A stretch of DNA of 64,000 nucleotides, from NCBI RefSeq assembly GCF_023973825.1, contig NC_090127.1, positions 1,088,001 through 1,152,000 of the forward strand, written 5' to 3'. The notes under the pieces were generated by a model. The model was not told the DNA's origin. It saw only the letters and a list, made by a program, of their open reading frames with translations, and did no database searches. Both the position numbers and the translations under genes were made by a program. Each line of letters begins with the position of its first letter. The first letter of the stretch is position 1. Origin of the DNA: Plasmodium brasilianum. Its lineage: Eukaryota; Apicomplexa; Aconoidasida; Haemosporida; Plasmodiidae. Below are positions 43,793 to 54,690 of this stretch, one piece after another.

Positions 43793-44618
43793 AGGAGATG
43801 AAAATACACAATGTAGACTTATATACACATGTGGGCTTATGCTAGTACCATTTTTGATTCTTCATTTAGGTCTTCCTTTATTTTTTGATATTCTATAACA
43901 AAAGAGAGAAAAAACAAATATTAAAGATTAAATGTAAATTGTGAAAAATGCTATGACAATTTCTTTGGTACCTTATTTACAACTTTGTTTTAATTTTTCA
44001 TGATTTAAGGTATATTATTTATATGTTTATCTATTTGTTTGTTTATTCATTTTAATTTTTTTTTTTTTTTTTCGTACTTGTCTGTAATTGTTTATTAGTA
44101 TAATTAGGAGAACTTCTTTTTTGAATAGGATAAACATTTAAAACATTTGATGGAAAAAAAATACGAATAAATTCAATTAATTTTTTAAATGCTAACTTAT
44201 AATCCTCTTGACTCAAATCCAAAATGATATTAGACTTGTTACATTTCTTTTTACAAAACAATTCATAGTCTAGTATAGAATTTGAAGTATTTTTTGAATT
44301 AACTAAATTACAACATATTTCACAACGACCCTCAGAACATTTTTTTGCTTCTTCTTGATTTTTTTTAAAATTTGATGAGCACTTTTTTTCGAAATTTGTT
44401 AACTTTTTAAAAGTACATGAACATTCGTTATAATACGAATTTTCATTATCAACTATACAAGCCAAAGTGTTACCCATTTGAATTACTTTCGATATTTCAT
44501 TTTTATAATTTATTTTTGAATTAAGATAAGACAAAAATGATGAAAAGACATTTTTTGATTCCGCACAAATTATATTCACAAGTGCAAAGAATAATACTGC
44601 CACAACCTTCTTATGCAT
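43315..44618 (-). CDS. Small secreted Cys-rich protein, unknown function, three exons
   Basis: Exons on the minus strand 44618-44078, 43892-43849 and 43398-43315, GT..AG introns, give 222 residues. The Met at 44618 is chosen because MHKKVVAVLFFALVNIICAES is a typical signal peptide; a Met 16 codons upstream would bury it. The mature part has ten cysteines between about residues 48 and 140: one alone, then ECSC, KKCSS, KKCSEGRCEICC, ELFC and KKKC. This is followed by an amphipathic helix (YKLAFKKLIEFIRIF) and an acidic tail ending in PYDEY. No membrane span or GPI signal is visible at the C-terminus. The spacing of cysteines suggests a disulphide-bonded extracellular domain. I do not recognise the family, and EGF and 6-Cys patterns do not fit. 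Likely secreted to a surface or organelle of an invasive or sexual stage (inference). Confidence 0.75.
43756..43790. repeat. GA dinucleotide microsatellite
   Basis: About 17 AG units in the second intron of the Cys-rich gene; unusual in a genome where TA runs dominate. Confidence 0.9.
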
Positions 44619-45752
44619 CTTTGCGTACGCTCTAGTATAAATAAATATACGTATGTATGTCTGCAACTATTATATATGTACGTATTATATGTGAATGTAT
44701 GCACTCTGTATTTGTTTCAAGCTACTTTTTAAACTGCTAAGCAGTTAAGTGGCTAAACTGCTAAACGGTTAATTGCCTAAACAGTTAAGGGACTAAACGG
44801 TTAAGGGGCTAAACTGCTAAACGGATAAACGGCTAAACGGATAAACTGCTAAACGGATAAACTGCTAAACGGATAAACTGTTAAACGGTAAACTTCTAAA
44901 TTACTAAGTTATTATTCAAAATATTTTTTTCATAATGCACTTTCATAATATGTAAATTAATTTAGAGATAATGTTTTTATAATTTTTGTTCTTTATGTCT
45001 CTGTCTTATTTTCTGTCTTTTATTTTTTTTTTATTTTATTCCCTTATTTAAGATTGTTGTTTGAGTGTTTTTTGTGAAGTTGTGTACATACATCAACAAT
45101 AAAAAAAAAAAAAAAATACAAGCGTTCACATATATTTGAAAAAGCTTATATTCTTCTGCGCGCTTATAATACTCATACGTATACATTTATACAAACATAA
45201 GTATACATATATATTTATACATGTAAACAAAATAATGAATAATGTGAATATTATATGTTTGCATTTTCGTTCTGTTCTAAATATGTGCATGAGTTACTAT
45301 TACATATTTTTGAAAACCCCAAATTGTTTTCAAAACCTCCTGCATTCTTAATAGGTTATATATAAAGAATATTTTATTTTGTTACACATTTTTACTTAAT
45401 TTAATTTTTTTTTTTTAAGAAAAGGGATTAAAATAATAGGTGTATCACGCAGAAACGAGTAGTGTAAAATGGTAGCAAGTATTTTTCTAAATATGCATGT
45501 ATTAAAGTATGCACGCTTCCTACTGATAATCTTAAATGTAATCTCCCATATGTATGTAAAAGAATATATATATATATACATACATACGCTATGCTGCTAT
45601 GCCCTATATTAATTTATAAGTTACGAATTATAAAAACAATAAATTTACCACTTCGATGATAAATATAAATTACTATATATTTTATTTTTTTTAATATTAA
45701 CTTTTATACTGGTCCCATATTATACTATTTTTTATGCCCTTCGATCTTTGCA
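44619..45752. other. Intergenic between Cys-rich and ATP synthase epsilon genes
   Basis: It includes a minisatellite at 44731-44907 just upstream of the Cys-rich gene, poly(A) near 45100-45116, and no credible gene. Confidence 0.55.
44731..44907. repeat. Degenerate minisatellite upstream of the Cys-rich gene
   Basis: About fifteen copies of a 7-15-base motif, AAACTGCTAAACGGATA and variants (CTAAACGG, TTAAACGG, GGTTAAGG). It lies 110-290 bases 5' of the start codon, so it probably falls in the promoter or 5' leader. Confidence 0.85.
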
Positions 45753-46431
45753 TTATTCTTTACCGCCATATAAATTTTTGAATGCCTTTTGAAACTCATC
45801 GTGTAGTTCTGTTAAGATGGGAAAAAATAAATATGTAAATAATTAAATAAATAATTAAATATATATATATATATATATATATGTGTAATCACTGGTGAAA
45901 TTTCGCTGGTTTCAGTATAAGAGGCGTAAAGGCTTCCACAAAATGATACAAAAATAAATGTCTTCTTTTTTTTTTTTTTTTTGTTTATTTGTAAGCAAAC
46001 ACATCTTTGTATTTATTTTTTTTTTTGCATCGAGCTATTACCTTGACTAATTGGTTTTCCATCTTTGTAAATTGTTTCTCTTAAATGCATTTTACTTCTC
46101 TCTAAAGCTATATCTGCATATGGATCTTTTAAGCATCTTAAAAAAGGAAAACACAGCAAGAAAAAAATAGTGTATAATAATACATGGACTGGTTGGCACA
46201 ATTATTGTAGTCTTGTGTGAAGAACTGGTTTTGTGTAAAATATTTTTTATAAAAAAATATAGAGAGAATATTTTTTCCATCATTTTCCACATGCAAGCTT
46301 CAATTTCTTTTCTTTTCCTTTTTCTTTCTTTTCTTATTTTTCTTCTCTCCTTTTCTTTCTTTTTACCTCCTTAAAATGTCAGCCATTTCCGAAGCATACC
46401 TTGTGTATGAAACATTCGCCGCTTTCCACAT
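45753..46431 (-). CDS. Mitochondrial ATP synthase F1 epsilon subunit, three exons
   Basis: Exons on the minus strand 46431-46367, 46136-46042 and 45808-45753, GT..AG introns, give 71 residues. The start MWKAANVSYTRYASEMADILR matches the family pattern (W-R-x-AG-x-SY-x-RY...A...R.ALK), as in human ATP5F1E and yeast Atp15. It is followed by RCLKDPYADIALERSKMHL and a short C-terminal helix ELHDEFQKAFKNLYGG. This mitochondrial epsilon (not the bacterial epsilon, which corresponds to mitochondrial delta) sits on the central stalk of F1 and stabilises the gamma/delta foot. It acts in the mitochondrial matrix. No cleavable presequence is present, as for other family members. From memory, P. falciparum has this subunit annotated in the same neighbourhood. 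Confidence 0.88.
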
Positions 46432-47566
46432 TTTAAAACAAGGCCTTTACCGTACAAGATAACTTCTGGCAGTTTATTTGCATAAATGTGTAATTGTATA
46501 TGTATACATGTATATGCATATACGTTTTATAAACTATTAATTCTTGAATAAAGGAATATAACTTAAAACTCAAAATATTCCCTTGTAACGATTAAATAGG
46601 TGTGTTTATTAAAGGGGGAAAAACTCAAATTTTGTGTGAGGATGGAAGAAAAAAAATAAAATGGATTAGCATTTGAAGGGGGAAACTGGTATGGGAAACA
46701 GTAATTATAGCACAAACATATATTTACATATATATATATATGCAGTATAGTAAAAAATAATCTTTGCAAAAAAAAAAAAAAGAACAAATAAAATATAATA
46801 AAATATGAAAAAATATCGTATAATATAATAAAATACGATAAAATATAATAAAAGAAAATAAAAGAATGTTGGGTAAAATAAGGAAAGCACCAGTACAAAA
46901 AGCAATGTTTGTAAAAAAAAAAAAAAAAGAAAGATATGCAGTTCAGTATTACACCTAAAAATTATCGCGTTAAATATTTATAACATAGAATATATTTGCC
47001 ACCTACTATTTCATATGTAAAATAACAAACTTATGCGCATTTATTTTATGAGGAGCTGAGGACAAAAGAATGAACTTCTTCGTTCTTTTAACAAAGAAAA
47101 ATGTTTTAATAAGAACAACACTGCTTTATTTGATGTAACCGTTTGATGATTATGGTTAAGTACAATAAAAAGAGGAGCCCAATGCATATAATTATGATAA
47201 TGAAGTATCATGCAGAACTGTTAAAAATTTAATGAAGTTTAATTAAATACTACACAGATAAAAGATTTGATTATCTGATATATTCTTATTTTGTTAGTTA
47301 TACCTACTTTGATTTTTTCGTTTCTTTTTAATATAATAGTATATATTACCACTGCTCACAGTCGGAACATTTTGTAGAGGCGTATATGTGTGAGGAATGT
47401 ATGTACGTATGTGTATATGCACCATCGTATGAAAATTTGAACGACTGAATAATACATACATATATATATATATACGTGGCACAATTATATGGACAAGTAT
47501 ATGTCAGTACGCAGTGCGAATTCTTCTAGGAGAGCAACAAGATAATGAACGTAAGCACATATAAAT
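46432..47566. promoter_or_regulatory. Divergent intergenic region
   Basis: About 1.1 kb between the ATP synthase epsilon gene (-) and TypA (+), so it should serve both promoters. It contains short AAATATAATA-type repeats near 46792-46860 and poly(A). No specific motif was recognised. Confidence 0.45.
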
Positions 47567-49915
47567 ATGCACTGCTTTATGAGAGACTACAACAATTGCG
47601 TAGGCAAAAGTATGATTAGCCAATTTATTGTGAGCAATGTAAAAGGGATAAAAAGAAGAGATAGGCATGGTTTCTCCGTTTTTAGTGCTATTATTGATAA
47701 TAATGCAAATGAATATAAATATATGTTTAATAAAAGAAGAAATTACTACAGCTGGCCCTCTTACAGTTTGAAATTCATGGGAGGAAATAAAAAAAAATCG
47801 AAGAAAAATGTTGATATAACACACATATACGCACGAAAGACCGTGTTATATTTAAATAGCAATCTGTTTTTCTCGACAAATAAAAAATTAAATATTATAA
47901 ACCCACAAAAGATTAGAAATGTAGCTATTATTGCACACGTAGATCATGGAAAGACAACTCTTGTTGATAAATTATTAAGGCAAGGAGGAGAAGAACAAAT
48001 TAATGATAGAGTAATGGATCATAATGATTTAGAAAAAGAGAGAGGTATTACTATAATGTCAAAAGTGACAAGAATAAAATATGGTGATTACTTTTTTAAT
48101 ATTGTTGATACACCTGGACATTCAGATTTTGGTGGAGAAGTAGAAAGAGTTTTAAATTTAATTGATGGGGTATGTTTAATTATTGATGTAGTGGAAGGCC
48201 CTAAAAATCAAACAAAATTTGTATTGAAAAAATCATTGTTGAATCCGAAATGTAAAATTATTGTAATTATGAATAAATTTGATAAGCCAAGTAATATTAA
48301 AAAAAAAGAAGAAATTGAAAATGAAATATTCGATTTATTTGCAGATCTCAATGCACCTGATGAATTAATGAATTATCCTATTCTTTATGCATCAGCAAAA
48401 AATGGATGGTGTACCGATAACTTTGATGACGCAAAACAAAATAAATGTGAACATAATAACGTCCTAGTTATATTTAAAAAAATTATAGATTACTTTGATG
48501 CCCCACTTACATCGTCCATTGTGCCCCCTGACCATTCTGATGGTAACACAAAAGCGGAAGTAGATACACAGGTTAAAAGCGATGAGATCAATTGCAACAT
48601 CAACGGCGTAATCAACAGTGAAGGAAGCACGTGCATTAACAGTTGTAGTAACGATGTTGATGAGGACAGCAAACGGAGGAGCGAAATTATGAAGGAGCCC
48701 TTCAGTCTGCTTGTAAGCCTTATAGATCACCAAGAAGGGGTAGGTGTAACAGTCACAGGGAAAATATATAGCGGAGTTATAAAAAAAGGAGATACAATAA
48801 TTGTGAAAAATGAAGAAAATAAAATAAGAGGAAATTGCGTAATAAAAAATATATTTTATATGAAAGGAAGAAAAATAGAAAATGTTATTTCTGCTAGTGC
48901 TGGAGATATTGTAAATATTTCCTTTTCGAAAGGAATCATACCTTCAGTTAATGATACTTTATCATCTAATGAAAAGGTTCCTAGTTTAAAAGCTAGACCT
49001 ATAGACCCACCTGTACTTTGCTTAAAAATTTCTCAAAATACAAGTCCTCTAACAGGTAAGGACGGAAAGCATATTACGCTGTCATCCATTGGAAATAGAC
49101 TTAAAAAAGAAGCGGCCATAAATGTAGCTATAGAAATTAATGAGTCTGAAAAAAAAGATAGCTACGAAGTAAAAGGGAGAGGAGAATTACAATTAGGTAT
49201 TCTAATTGAAAAGTTAAGAAGAGAAGGTTACGAAATGACAATATCTTCACCAAATGTTGTATATACTAAAGATGAAAAAGGAAATTTATTAGAGCCAATT
49301 GAAGAATTTCATATTACAATTCCATCTTTGATGAGTTCAAATGTAATTGAAAAATTAAATACTAGAAAAGCCGAAATTATAGATATTGTAAATGATAATG
49401 ATAACACTTTTATTAAGTGTATATGTCCATCTAGAAATTTTTTTGGCATGAGATCTTATTTGCGTGATATAAGTAAAGGTACTTCCATAATTAATTCTGA
49501 ACTAAAGGAATATAAAAAAAAGCAAACATCTTTTAAAGGTGATAGAAATGGAGTTATCATATCTTCATCAAATGGAACAACCACTGCCTTTTCATTAGAT
49601 CCCATTCAATTAAAAGGTTTTTTATTTGTCAATGAAAATTTCCCCACGTATGAAGGTATGATAATTGGTGAACACTTCTTAAGTAATGATATTGAAATGA
49701 ATGCTGTTAAGATAAAACCGGTACAGCATTTGAGAAATAAAGGGCATGAAGAAACCATCCGAATAAACCACAAACAAATAACTATTGAATATGCCCTTTC
49801 ATTTATTCAGGACGACGAAGAAATTGAAGTCACTCCAAAAAGAATTGTTATGAGGAAAAAAATTCTCAACACGGAAATGAGAAAAACAGCGAACAGAAAG
49901 ATCAAAAATTCGTAA
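47567..49915 (+). CDS. TypA/BipA-type translational GTPase, probably organellar
   Basis: Single exon of 782 residues; bacterial TypA has about 600. G motifs: G1 AHVDHGKT (123-130), G2 RGIT, G3 DTPGHSDFGGEVERVL, G4 NKFD and G5 SAKNG. The DFGGEVER sequence after the G3 motif is characteristic of TypA/BipA rather than EF-Tu, EF-G or LepA. Domains II, III and the TypA C-terminal region follow, with the C-terminal pattern FFGMRSYLRDISKGTSIINS and DPIQLKGFLFVNE. A poorly conserved Asn/Ser/Asp insert lies at about 320-370. The N-terminal 115 residues are an extension rich in Lys, Arg, Asn and Ser, absent from bacteria, consistent with a transit region for the apicoplast or mitochondrion. No clear signal peptide is seen, so mitochondrion or unusual targeting is equally possible. 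TypA binds ribosomes and assists 50S assembly and stress-condition translation in bacteria. Confidence 0.9.
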   Translation: MHCFMRDYNNCVGKSMISQFIVSNVKGIKRRDRHGFSVFSAIIDNNANEYKYMFNKRRNYYSWPSYSLKFMGGNKKKSKKNVDITHIYARKTVLYLNSNLFFSTNKKLNIINPQKIRNVAIIAHVDHGKTTLVDKLLRQGGEEQINDRVMDHNDLEKERGITIMSKVTRIKYGDYFFNIVDTPGHSDFGGEVERVLNLIDGVCLIIDVVEGPKNQTKFVLKKSLLNPKCKIIVIMNKFDKPSNIKKKEEIENEIFDLFADLNAPDELMNYPILYASAKNGWCTDNFDDAKQNKCEHNNVLVIFKKIIDYFDAPLTSSIVPPDHSDGNTKAEVDTQVKSDEINCNINGVINSEGSTCINSCSNDVDEDSKRRSEIMKEPFSLLVSLIDHQEGVGVTVTGKIYSGVIKKGDTIIVKNEENKIRGNCVIKNIFYMKGRKIENVISASAGDIVNISFSKGIIPSVNDTLSSNEKVPSLKARPIDPPVLCLKISQNTSPLTGKDGKHITLSSIGNRLKKEAAINVAIEINESEKKDSYEVKGRGELQLGILIEKLRREGYEMTISSPNVVYTKDEKGNLLEPIEEFHITIPSLMSSNVIEKLNTRKAEIIDIVNDNDNTFIKCICPSRNFFGMRSYLRDISKGTSIINSELKEYKKKQTSFKGDRNGVIISSSNGTTTAFSLDPIQLKGFLFVNENFPTYEGMIIGEHFLSNDIEMNAVKIKPVQHLRNKGHEETIRINHKQITIEYALSFIQDDEEIEVTPKRIVMRKKILNTEMRKTANRKIKNS

Positions 49916-51028
49916 AATTAAGATGTAGAGAAGGGGAAAGTGAAAACGAAAGTTCATGTGTTTCTGTTTATTATGAATATACTTATTCGTACGGACGTGC
50001 ATTATGGATTTCGTGTTTATTAATTTATGTATTATTTCGTGTGTCCTATAATTTTTTTTTTCTTTTTTTATCGTTTCTTTTTTATCATTTCTTTTTTATC
50101 GTTTCTTTTTTATCATTTCTTTTTTATCGTTTCTTTTTTATCATTTCTTTTTTATCATTTCTTTTTTATCGTTTCTTTTTTATCATTTCTTTTTTATCGT
50201 TTCTTTTTTCTTTTTTTTTTTTTTGGGGGGAGGGTGATTATGTACACATCTGGAAGAACTTTCCTACCGTTACTTAAATATAACACCCCTATTTTTTATT
50301 TCGTTATATGTTTTTAGTTATTATTCGTAATGCATAATTTTTGGTCTTTCCTTTTTTAATAATAATCCTTGATAATCATACGGATAAACTCCGAATTTAT
50401 ACCTTTTATGAAAATTTTATTTAGGCGCGTATAAAATTACTGTTATTGTATTTACATTTACATAAAAAAGAAATAATAATTATGTAATCATTCCAAGTGA
50501 ATCATAACTAAATTTAAATAATTATATCTGAACATTATGAAATGGTAAAGAGATCTGTGCTTATTTTGAAATCTAGCATTTTTAAATTAAGGTGTATTTT
50601 TTTTGTATAGCAAGTTATTTCTTCTTTTGTGTGCACCCGCAGAATTGTGTAAAGAACAATCTAACATAATAGAATTTTCTGTACATACATACATACATAC
50701 ATGCAGAAGGAAGGAACATGTAGTACAAGAATCGACAAATCATGGGAAAAATTAATTTAATAACGTCAAAAAAATTTATGAAATAATTATAGAACAAGAT
50801 ATATAATTGTATCATATAAATAAGAAAAAAAAAAAAAAAAAAAAAAAAATATTTTAAAATCTTCGTTCTATTGATAATAAGCTATAGAGGGAAAAATATC
50901 CCTGTGAGTTCGTAAAAAAATTAACTGTACATTTAAGAAAAAAATAAAACCACTAGGAAATTATGGAAACTTTTTGCGCGAATTAGTGGGAACTGTAGAG
51001 CAATAAAGATATGTAATTTAAGCAAGTG
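49916..51028. other. Intergenic region
   Basis: Space between TypA and the BolA-like gene, both on the plus strand. It contains a 14-base tandem repeat at 50067-50210 and poly(A) at 50826-50849. No gene was seen. Confidence 0.6.
50067..50210. repeat. 14-base tandem repeat (TCGTTTCTTTTTTA / TCATTTCTTTTTTA)
   Basis: About ten copies of a 14-base unit in which one base alternates G or A. It lies in the 3' flank of TypA. Its translation gives Phe/Leu/Ser-rich frames that are not coding. Confidence 0.9.
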
Positions 51029-51629
51029 ATGGATTTCAAATCAGCAGGCCGTAAACGTGTAAATGTATATATATATGTATATATGCCTTCATGATATATG
51101 TATAATATGTATACACGTTATATGTATTTATGCATGTATATATATAGTCCCATTTACTTGCTTTCCATATCGTGAAAGGAAAAACATATTTTTATATTAT
51201 ACAGGTCCCACGCTCCCCTACAATTTACTAAATAAAACCGAGAGATATTTTATAAAAGTTTTATTAAATATGATTATAAAAACATATAATTTTAATTTAA
51301 TAAGTAAAAAGTACGCCCATAAATTTGCTTCTCCAGATTGCCCTAATTTAATGAACATTAAAAAAGTGATATATGAAAAGTTAAAACCAATATGTTTTCA
51401 TATTAAGCAAGATTATACAATGGGTCATCATGTTCATGATATGCACTTTTATGGAATTTTATGTTCCCCATTATTTGAAAATAAGAGCTACAAGGAGATG
51501 AATTCAATGGTAGAAAAATTAATGAGTGAAATACACCTTGCTGGACGAGTAAAACTACATTGTCAACCACCTTCCAGATTTAATAAAATGAAGAAACATA
51601 TAAGGTGGAGATGGAACTTAGAAAAATGA
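51029..51629 (+). CDS. Small BolA-like protein, two exons
   Basis: Proposed exons 51029-51050 (MDFKSAG) and 51205-51629, with acceptor TTATACAG, give 148 residues. A donor six bases later (CGTAAAC|GTG) also keeps frame. The 5' part of the long open frame (from 51063) is Ile/Tyr/Cys-rich TA-repeat translation and is unlikely to be protein. The C-terminal part, about residues 65-125, has the shape of a BolA domain: a basic helix IKKVIYEKLKPICFHI, a DYTMGHHVHDMHFYGILCS strand with GHH, and SPLFENKSYKEMNSMVEKLM, reminiscent of F.GK...RH..V...L. The tail is basic (RFNKMKKHIRWRW). BolA proteins work with monothiol glutaredoxins in Fe-S handling. The similarity is weak and judged by eye. A mitochondrial ribosomal or other small RNA-binding protein is an alternative. 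Confidence 0.6.
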
Positions 51630-52366
51630 TTTGCATTAAAAAAATGTATCATCATTTGGTATTTTGTGGAACGTGTAATAATATCTTTTTATAAAATTTT
51701 TATATGAATTTAAGATTAAAAGTTAGAACATACTAATATTCTTTCTTTCTTCATTTTTTTTTTTTTTAATTTTATTATGGTATTTTATACCTTATATTTA
51801 CAATTTCGTTACTCTCTGTTTTTTTCTAAAATGTGTACCACATATATATATGCTTCATATATAGTTATATTTAAATTTTTTAATTCAAAAAAAAAAAAAA
51901 AAAAAAAAGCAAATAGGACAGGGGGCAAATAGAAACGGAGAAAGGGCAAAGAATAAAGAATAATGAACGACCATAGAAGAATAAAAAAAAAAAAAAAAAA
52001 AAAAGCAAGCAAGGGTTCTACAAGATAAAAATAAAGCCTGACCCTGATATATTATTGCAATTCAAATTATATTTAGTTGTTTGTATTTTCCTTCTTTCGT
52101 CTTTTTAAATTATAATTGATGAAAATATAAATTCATCATATATACTAAATAGAATTGACAAGTACATGTAAAAAAAATAAAATAAAATACTATAATATAA
52201 CTCAAAATAAAATAATAATCTTCTTAAAATGTATATAATTTTTAAAAATATGTATCAAAAAAAACTAAATAACTAAAAGGAATAAAAAAAGAACAATAAA
52301 ACATGTGACAGTGCGCCACCTTGTATGCTTGGTATAAAAACAATAAAGGGGGAAACACACACGCGC

Positions 52367-52418
<52 letters not shown>

Positions 52419-52515
52419 ATGTGTGCGTATACATCTATATATGCATACGTTTACATATATATATGTATATACACGTATGTATGTGTAAATATCCATATGT
52501 GTATCCATGGAAGGG
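51630..52515. other. Convergent intergenic region
   Basis: Space between the 3' ends of the BolA-like gene (+) and DMT1 (-). It has two poly(A) runs (51889-51908, 51983-52003) and a TA run at 52370-52412. Nothing coding is seen. Confidence 0.6.
52370..52412. repeat. TA dinucleotide run
   Basis: About 21 TA units about 100 bases 3' of the DMT1 stop codon, preceded by ACACACGCGCGTG, which is palindromic. Confidence 0.9.
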
Positions 52516-53811
52516 TTACACCTTTACACGCTTGCTGCAACCGTACTGATACAAAAACAAGGATATAATAATGAAAAGAGTTCCTATGTACTTGTTATAA
52601 TTTATAGTTTCATTTAGTAAAAGCTTTGCTAATATGAAAGTAAAACAGGGCTGAAAAGACTGATATAACGAAACAGTTATTGGTGTTAAATGATTTAAAG
52701 CAATAATTTGAATTTTCCAGCAAACAAATATAATAGCAATAGTTGAATAAAGAATACAAAGAAATTGGTTAGTAGTTAAATCATATATTTCTCTTACAAC
52801 ATTATAATTTTTATTAATAAAAATTTCACCTAATATTCCAAATGGTAAGGTTATTAAAAATAACACTGCCATTTGAGCAAATAGTATTATATCGTTACTT
52901 ACATATCTAGTACTTATATTAATATATATAACTTGTAACCCCTTGGTTACAGGTACAGCTAATAATAATAGAAAACCAAAATCAAATGTACCTAGATTCC
53001 ATATCTCAGCTGTTATAGCTAAACCAAAAAATGATAAAAATATGGACACAAATGTTATATAGTTCATCTCTTCTATTTTCATATAATAGGACAATATGGC
53101 TGTAAAAATTGGGATAGTTGGTTGAATTATAGCAACATTATGAGAATCTGTATATTGCAACGCTATTATTACGATAGCCTGCCTTATAGCCCCTGTTACT
53201 GATAATATAATTATTGGCATATAGGCAATTTTGGGTATTAATTTCTCATCATTTTTAAATAATCTGCCTAAATAGTTAATACCTGCACTTTCTATATTGA
53301 GCCGAGTTTCATATGCATCGTTACATTTATCGTCCTTGTCATTGCCGTAACCAGAGTCCATCAAGTTGTTACTTTCATCGCCATTATTTTTATTGTTGTT
53401 TTTCTTCTTTTTCTTTTTTTTTTTTTTATCGTTACTATTACTGTCCTTGTGCTTATTGTTGTAGGTCTTTTCAAACTCCTCATTTTCCACTTTTAATCCT
53501 AACTCTCCCTGCGCAGTACTTTCTTTTTGTCCTGTTATATTCATATCATGCAATAATTTTTTTTTTTTAGGTTCCGATTTTTGAGATATGCATATGTAAA
53601 TCATGAGTGGCATGGTAAGAACTGTTCTTAAAATAATAAAAATATAAATCGATCCATTTATCAATATAAAATATTTCATTAGTATATAATTTACACCATA
53701 CAAAAGCATGGAAAACAACAATAGCAGGTTAACGGTTATTAATAGTGCATTTCCTTTGCCTTTTCCCTCTTCATTTATAGAAAATAACTCCTCAGCTTTT
53801 AAAAATTTCAT
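52516..53811 (-). CDS. DMT1: Drug/metabolite transporter DMT1
   Basis: Single exon of 431 residues, in the DMT (EamA-like) superfamily that includes the chloroquine resistance transporter CRT. About ten hydrophobic spans are seen: two in residues 22-75 ([39 protein letters not shown]) and eight after residue 190. The C-terminal spans include [70 protein letters not shown], and [20 protein letters not shown]. The two EamA repeats are separated by a Lys/Asn-rich cytosolic insert (about 82-175) with a long Lys run. The gene sits next to the CDF zinc transporter, divergently oriented. Family members move small metabolites or drugs across membranes; the substrate here cannot be read from the sequence. 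From memory, it corresponds to PF3D7_0715800. Confidence 0.9.
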   Translation of the reverse strand: MKFLKAEELFSINEEGKGKGNALLITVNLLLLFSMLLYGVNYILMKYFILINGSIYIFIILRTVLTMPLMIYICISQKSEPKKKKLLHDMNITGQKESTAQGELGLKVENEEFEKTYNNKHKDSNSNDKKKKKKKKKNNNKNNGDESNNLMDSGYGNDKDDKCNDAYETRLNIESAGINYLGRLFKNDEKLIPKIAYMPIIILSVTGAIRQAIVIIALQYTDSHNVAIIQPTIPIFTAILSYYMKIEEMNYITFVSIFLSFFGLAITAEIWNLGTFDFGFLLLLAVPVTKGLQVIYINISTRYVSNDIILFAQMAVLFLITLPFGILGEIFINKNYNVVREIYDLTTNQFLCILYSTIAIIFVCWKIQIIALNHLTPITVSLYQSFQPCFTFILAKLLLNETINYNKYIGTLFIIISLFLYQYGCSKRVKV

Positions 53812-54609
53812 TATTTAATATATATATATATTAGACATAATATAATAACATCTAAAAGTAGAGTACAATGGTACCTCAAAAATTGAGATTTTCCAACTTT
53901 CTCAAAAGTGTAAAGCGGTTGTTTATGTATATCGAGAATATATATATATACATATATATATACACATATACGCATAATACATGCATACTTATACAAATTT
54001 ATATATATAATACCTACTACAATTCGTAAAAAAATAAACCTCCTTTATTTCTACCTAGAAATAAGAGCTCTCTGTATTGTGCATCCCTTAATTTTAAAAA
54101 ATTGCGAAAATAAAAAACAATATTTCGTTGCAAGTCTACACAGTAAAATGCAAACGAAAATTTAAAAGATCATATAAGGTTTTAATAATAAAAAAATTGA
54201 AAATTAGCAATATCCTTACAAAAAAAAAATATATATATATATATATATTACATGTACATATGTGTGTACAAACGATTCATGTGTACATTACTTAATTTTT
54301 CTTATATATAAACGATGTTCAGTTCACTAAACAAAATTCAAAAAAGATAAAATATCAAGAATAAATTATAAATGTTAAAAAAATAAGAAAAAAAAAAAAA
54401 AAAAAAAGAGCCACAAGAAATAAATTCTTTTTTTCTTTTTTCTGTTTTATTATATTCAAACATATAAATTTTTTATGTCATTTTATTTTATTTTTTCTTC
54501 TTTCTAAAATGATACTTGTGTAATAGAAGAGCCTCTACTGAGCTCCTTAAAATTCTTTAATACACTAATAGGGAAGAAGTTAATGTATGATTTTAATGAT
54601 CATGTTTTT

Positions 54610-54690
54610 ATTTCATATTACTGTAGTTTATTTTGTTTTATTTTGTTTTATTTTGCTTTATTTTGTTTTATATTGCTTTATTTTGTTTTA
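54610..54690. repeat. 11-12-base AT-rich repeat
   Basis: Copies of TTTTATTTTGT and TTTTATTTTGC in tandem; non-coding. Confidence 0.8.

Noticed and set aside
44619..44666. Met at 44666 as start of the Cys-rich protein
   Set aside because: The additional 16 residues would place charged and aromatic residues ahead of a signal peptide that otherwise starts well at 44618.
51063..51204. In-frame Met at 51063 as the start of the BolA-like protein
   Set aside because: The resulting N-terminus is TA-repeat translation (Ile/Tyr/Cys), while an acceptor TTATACAG lies directly before the conserved part.
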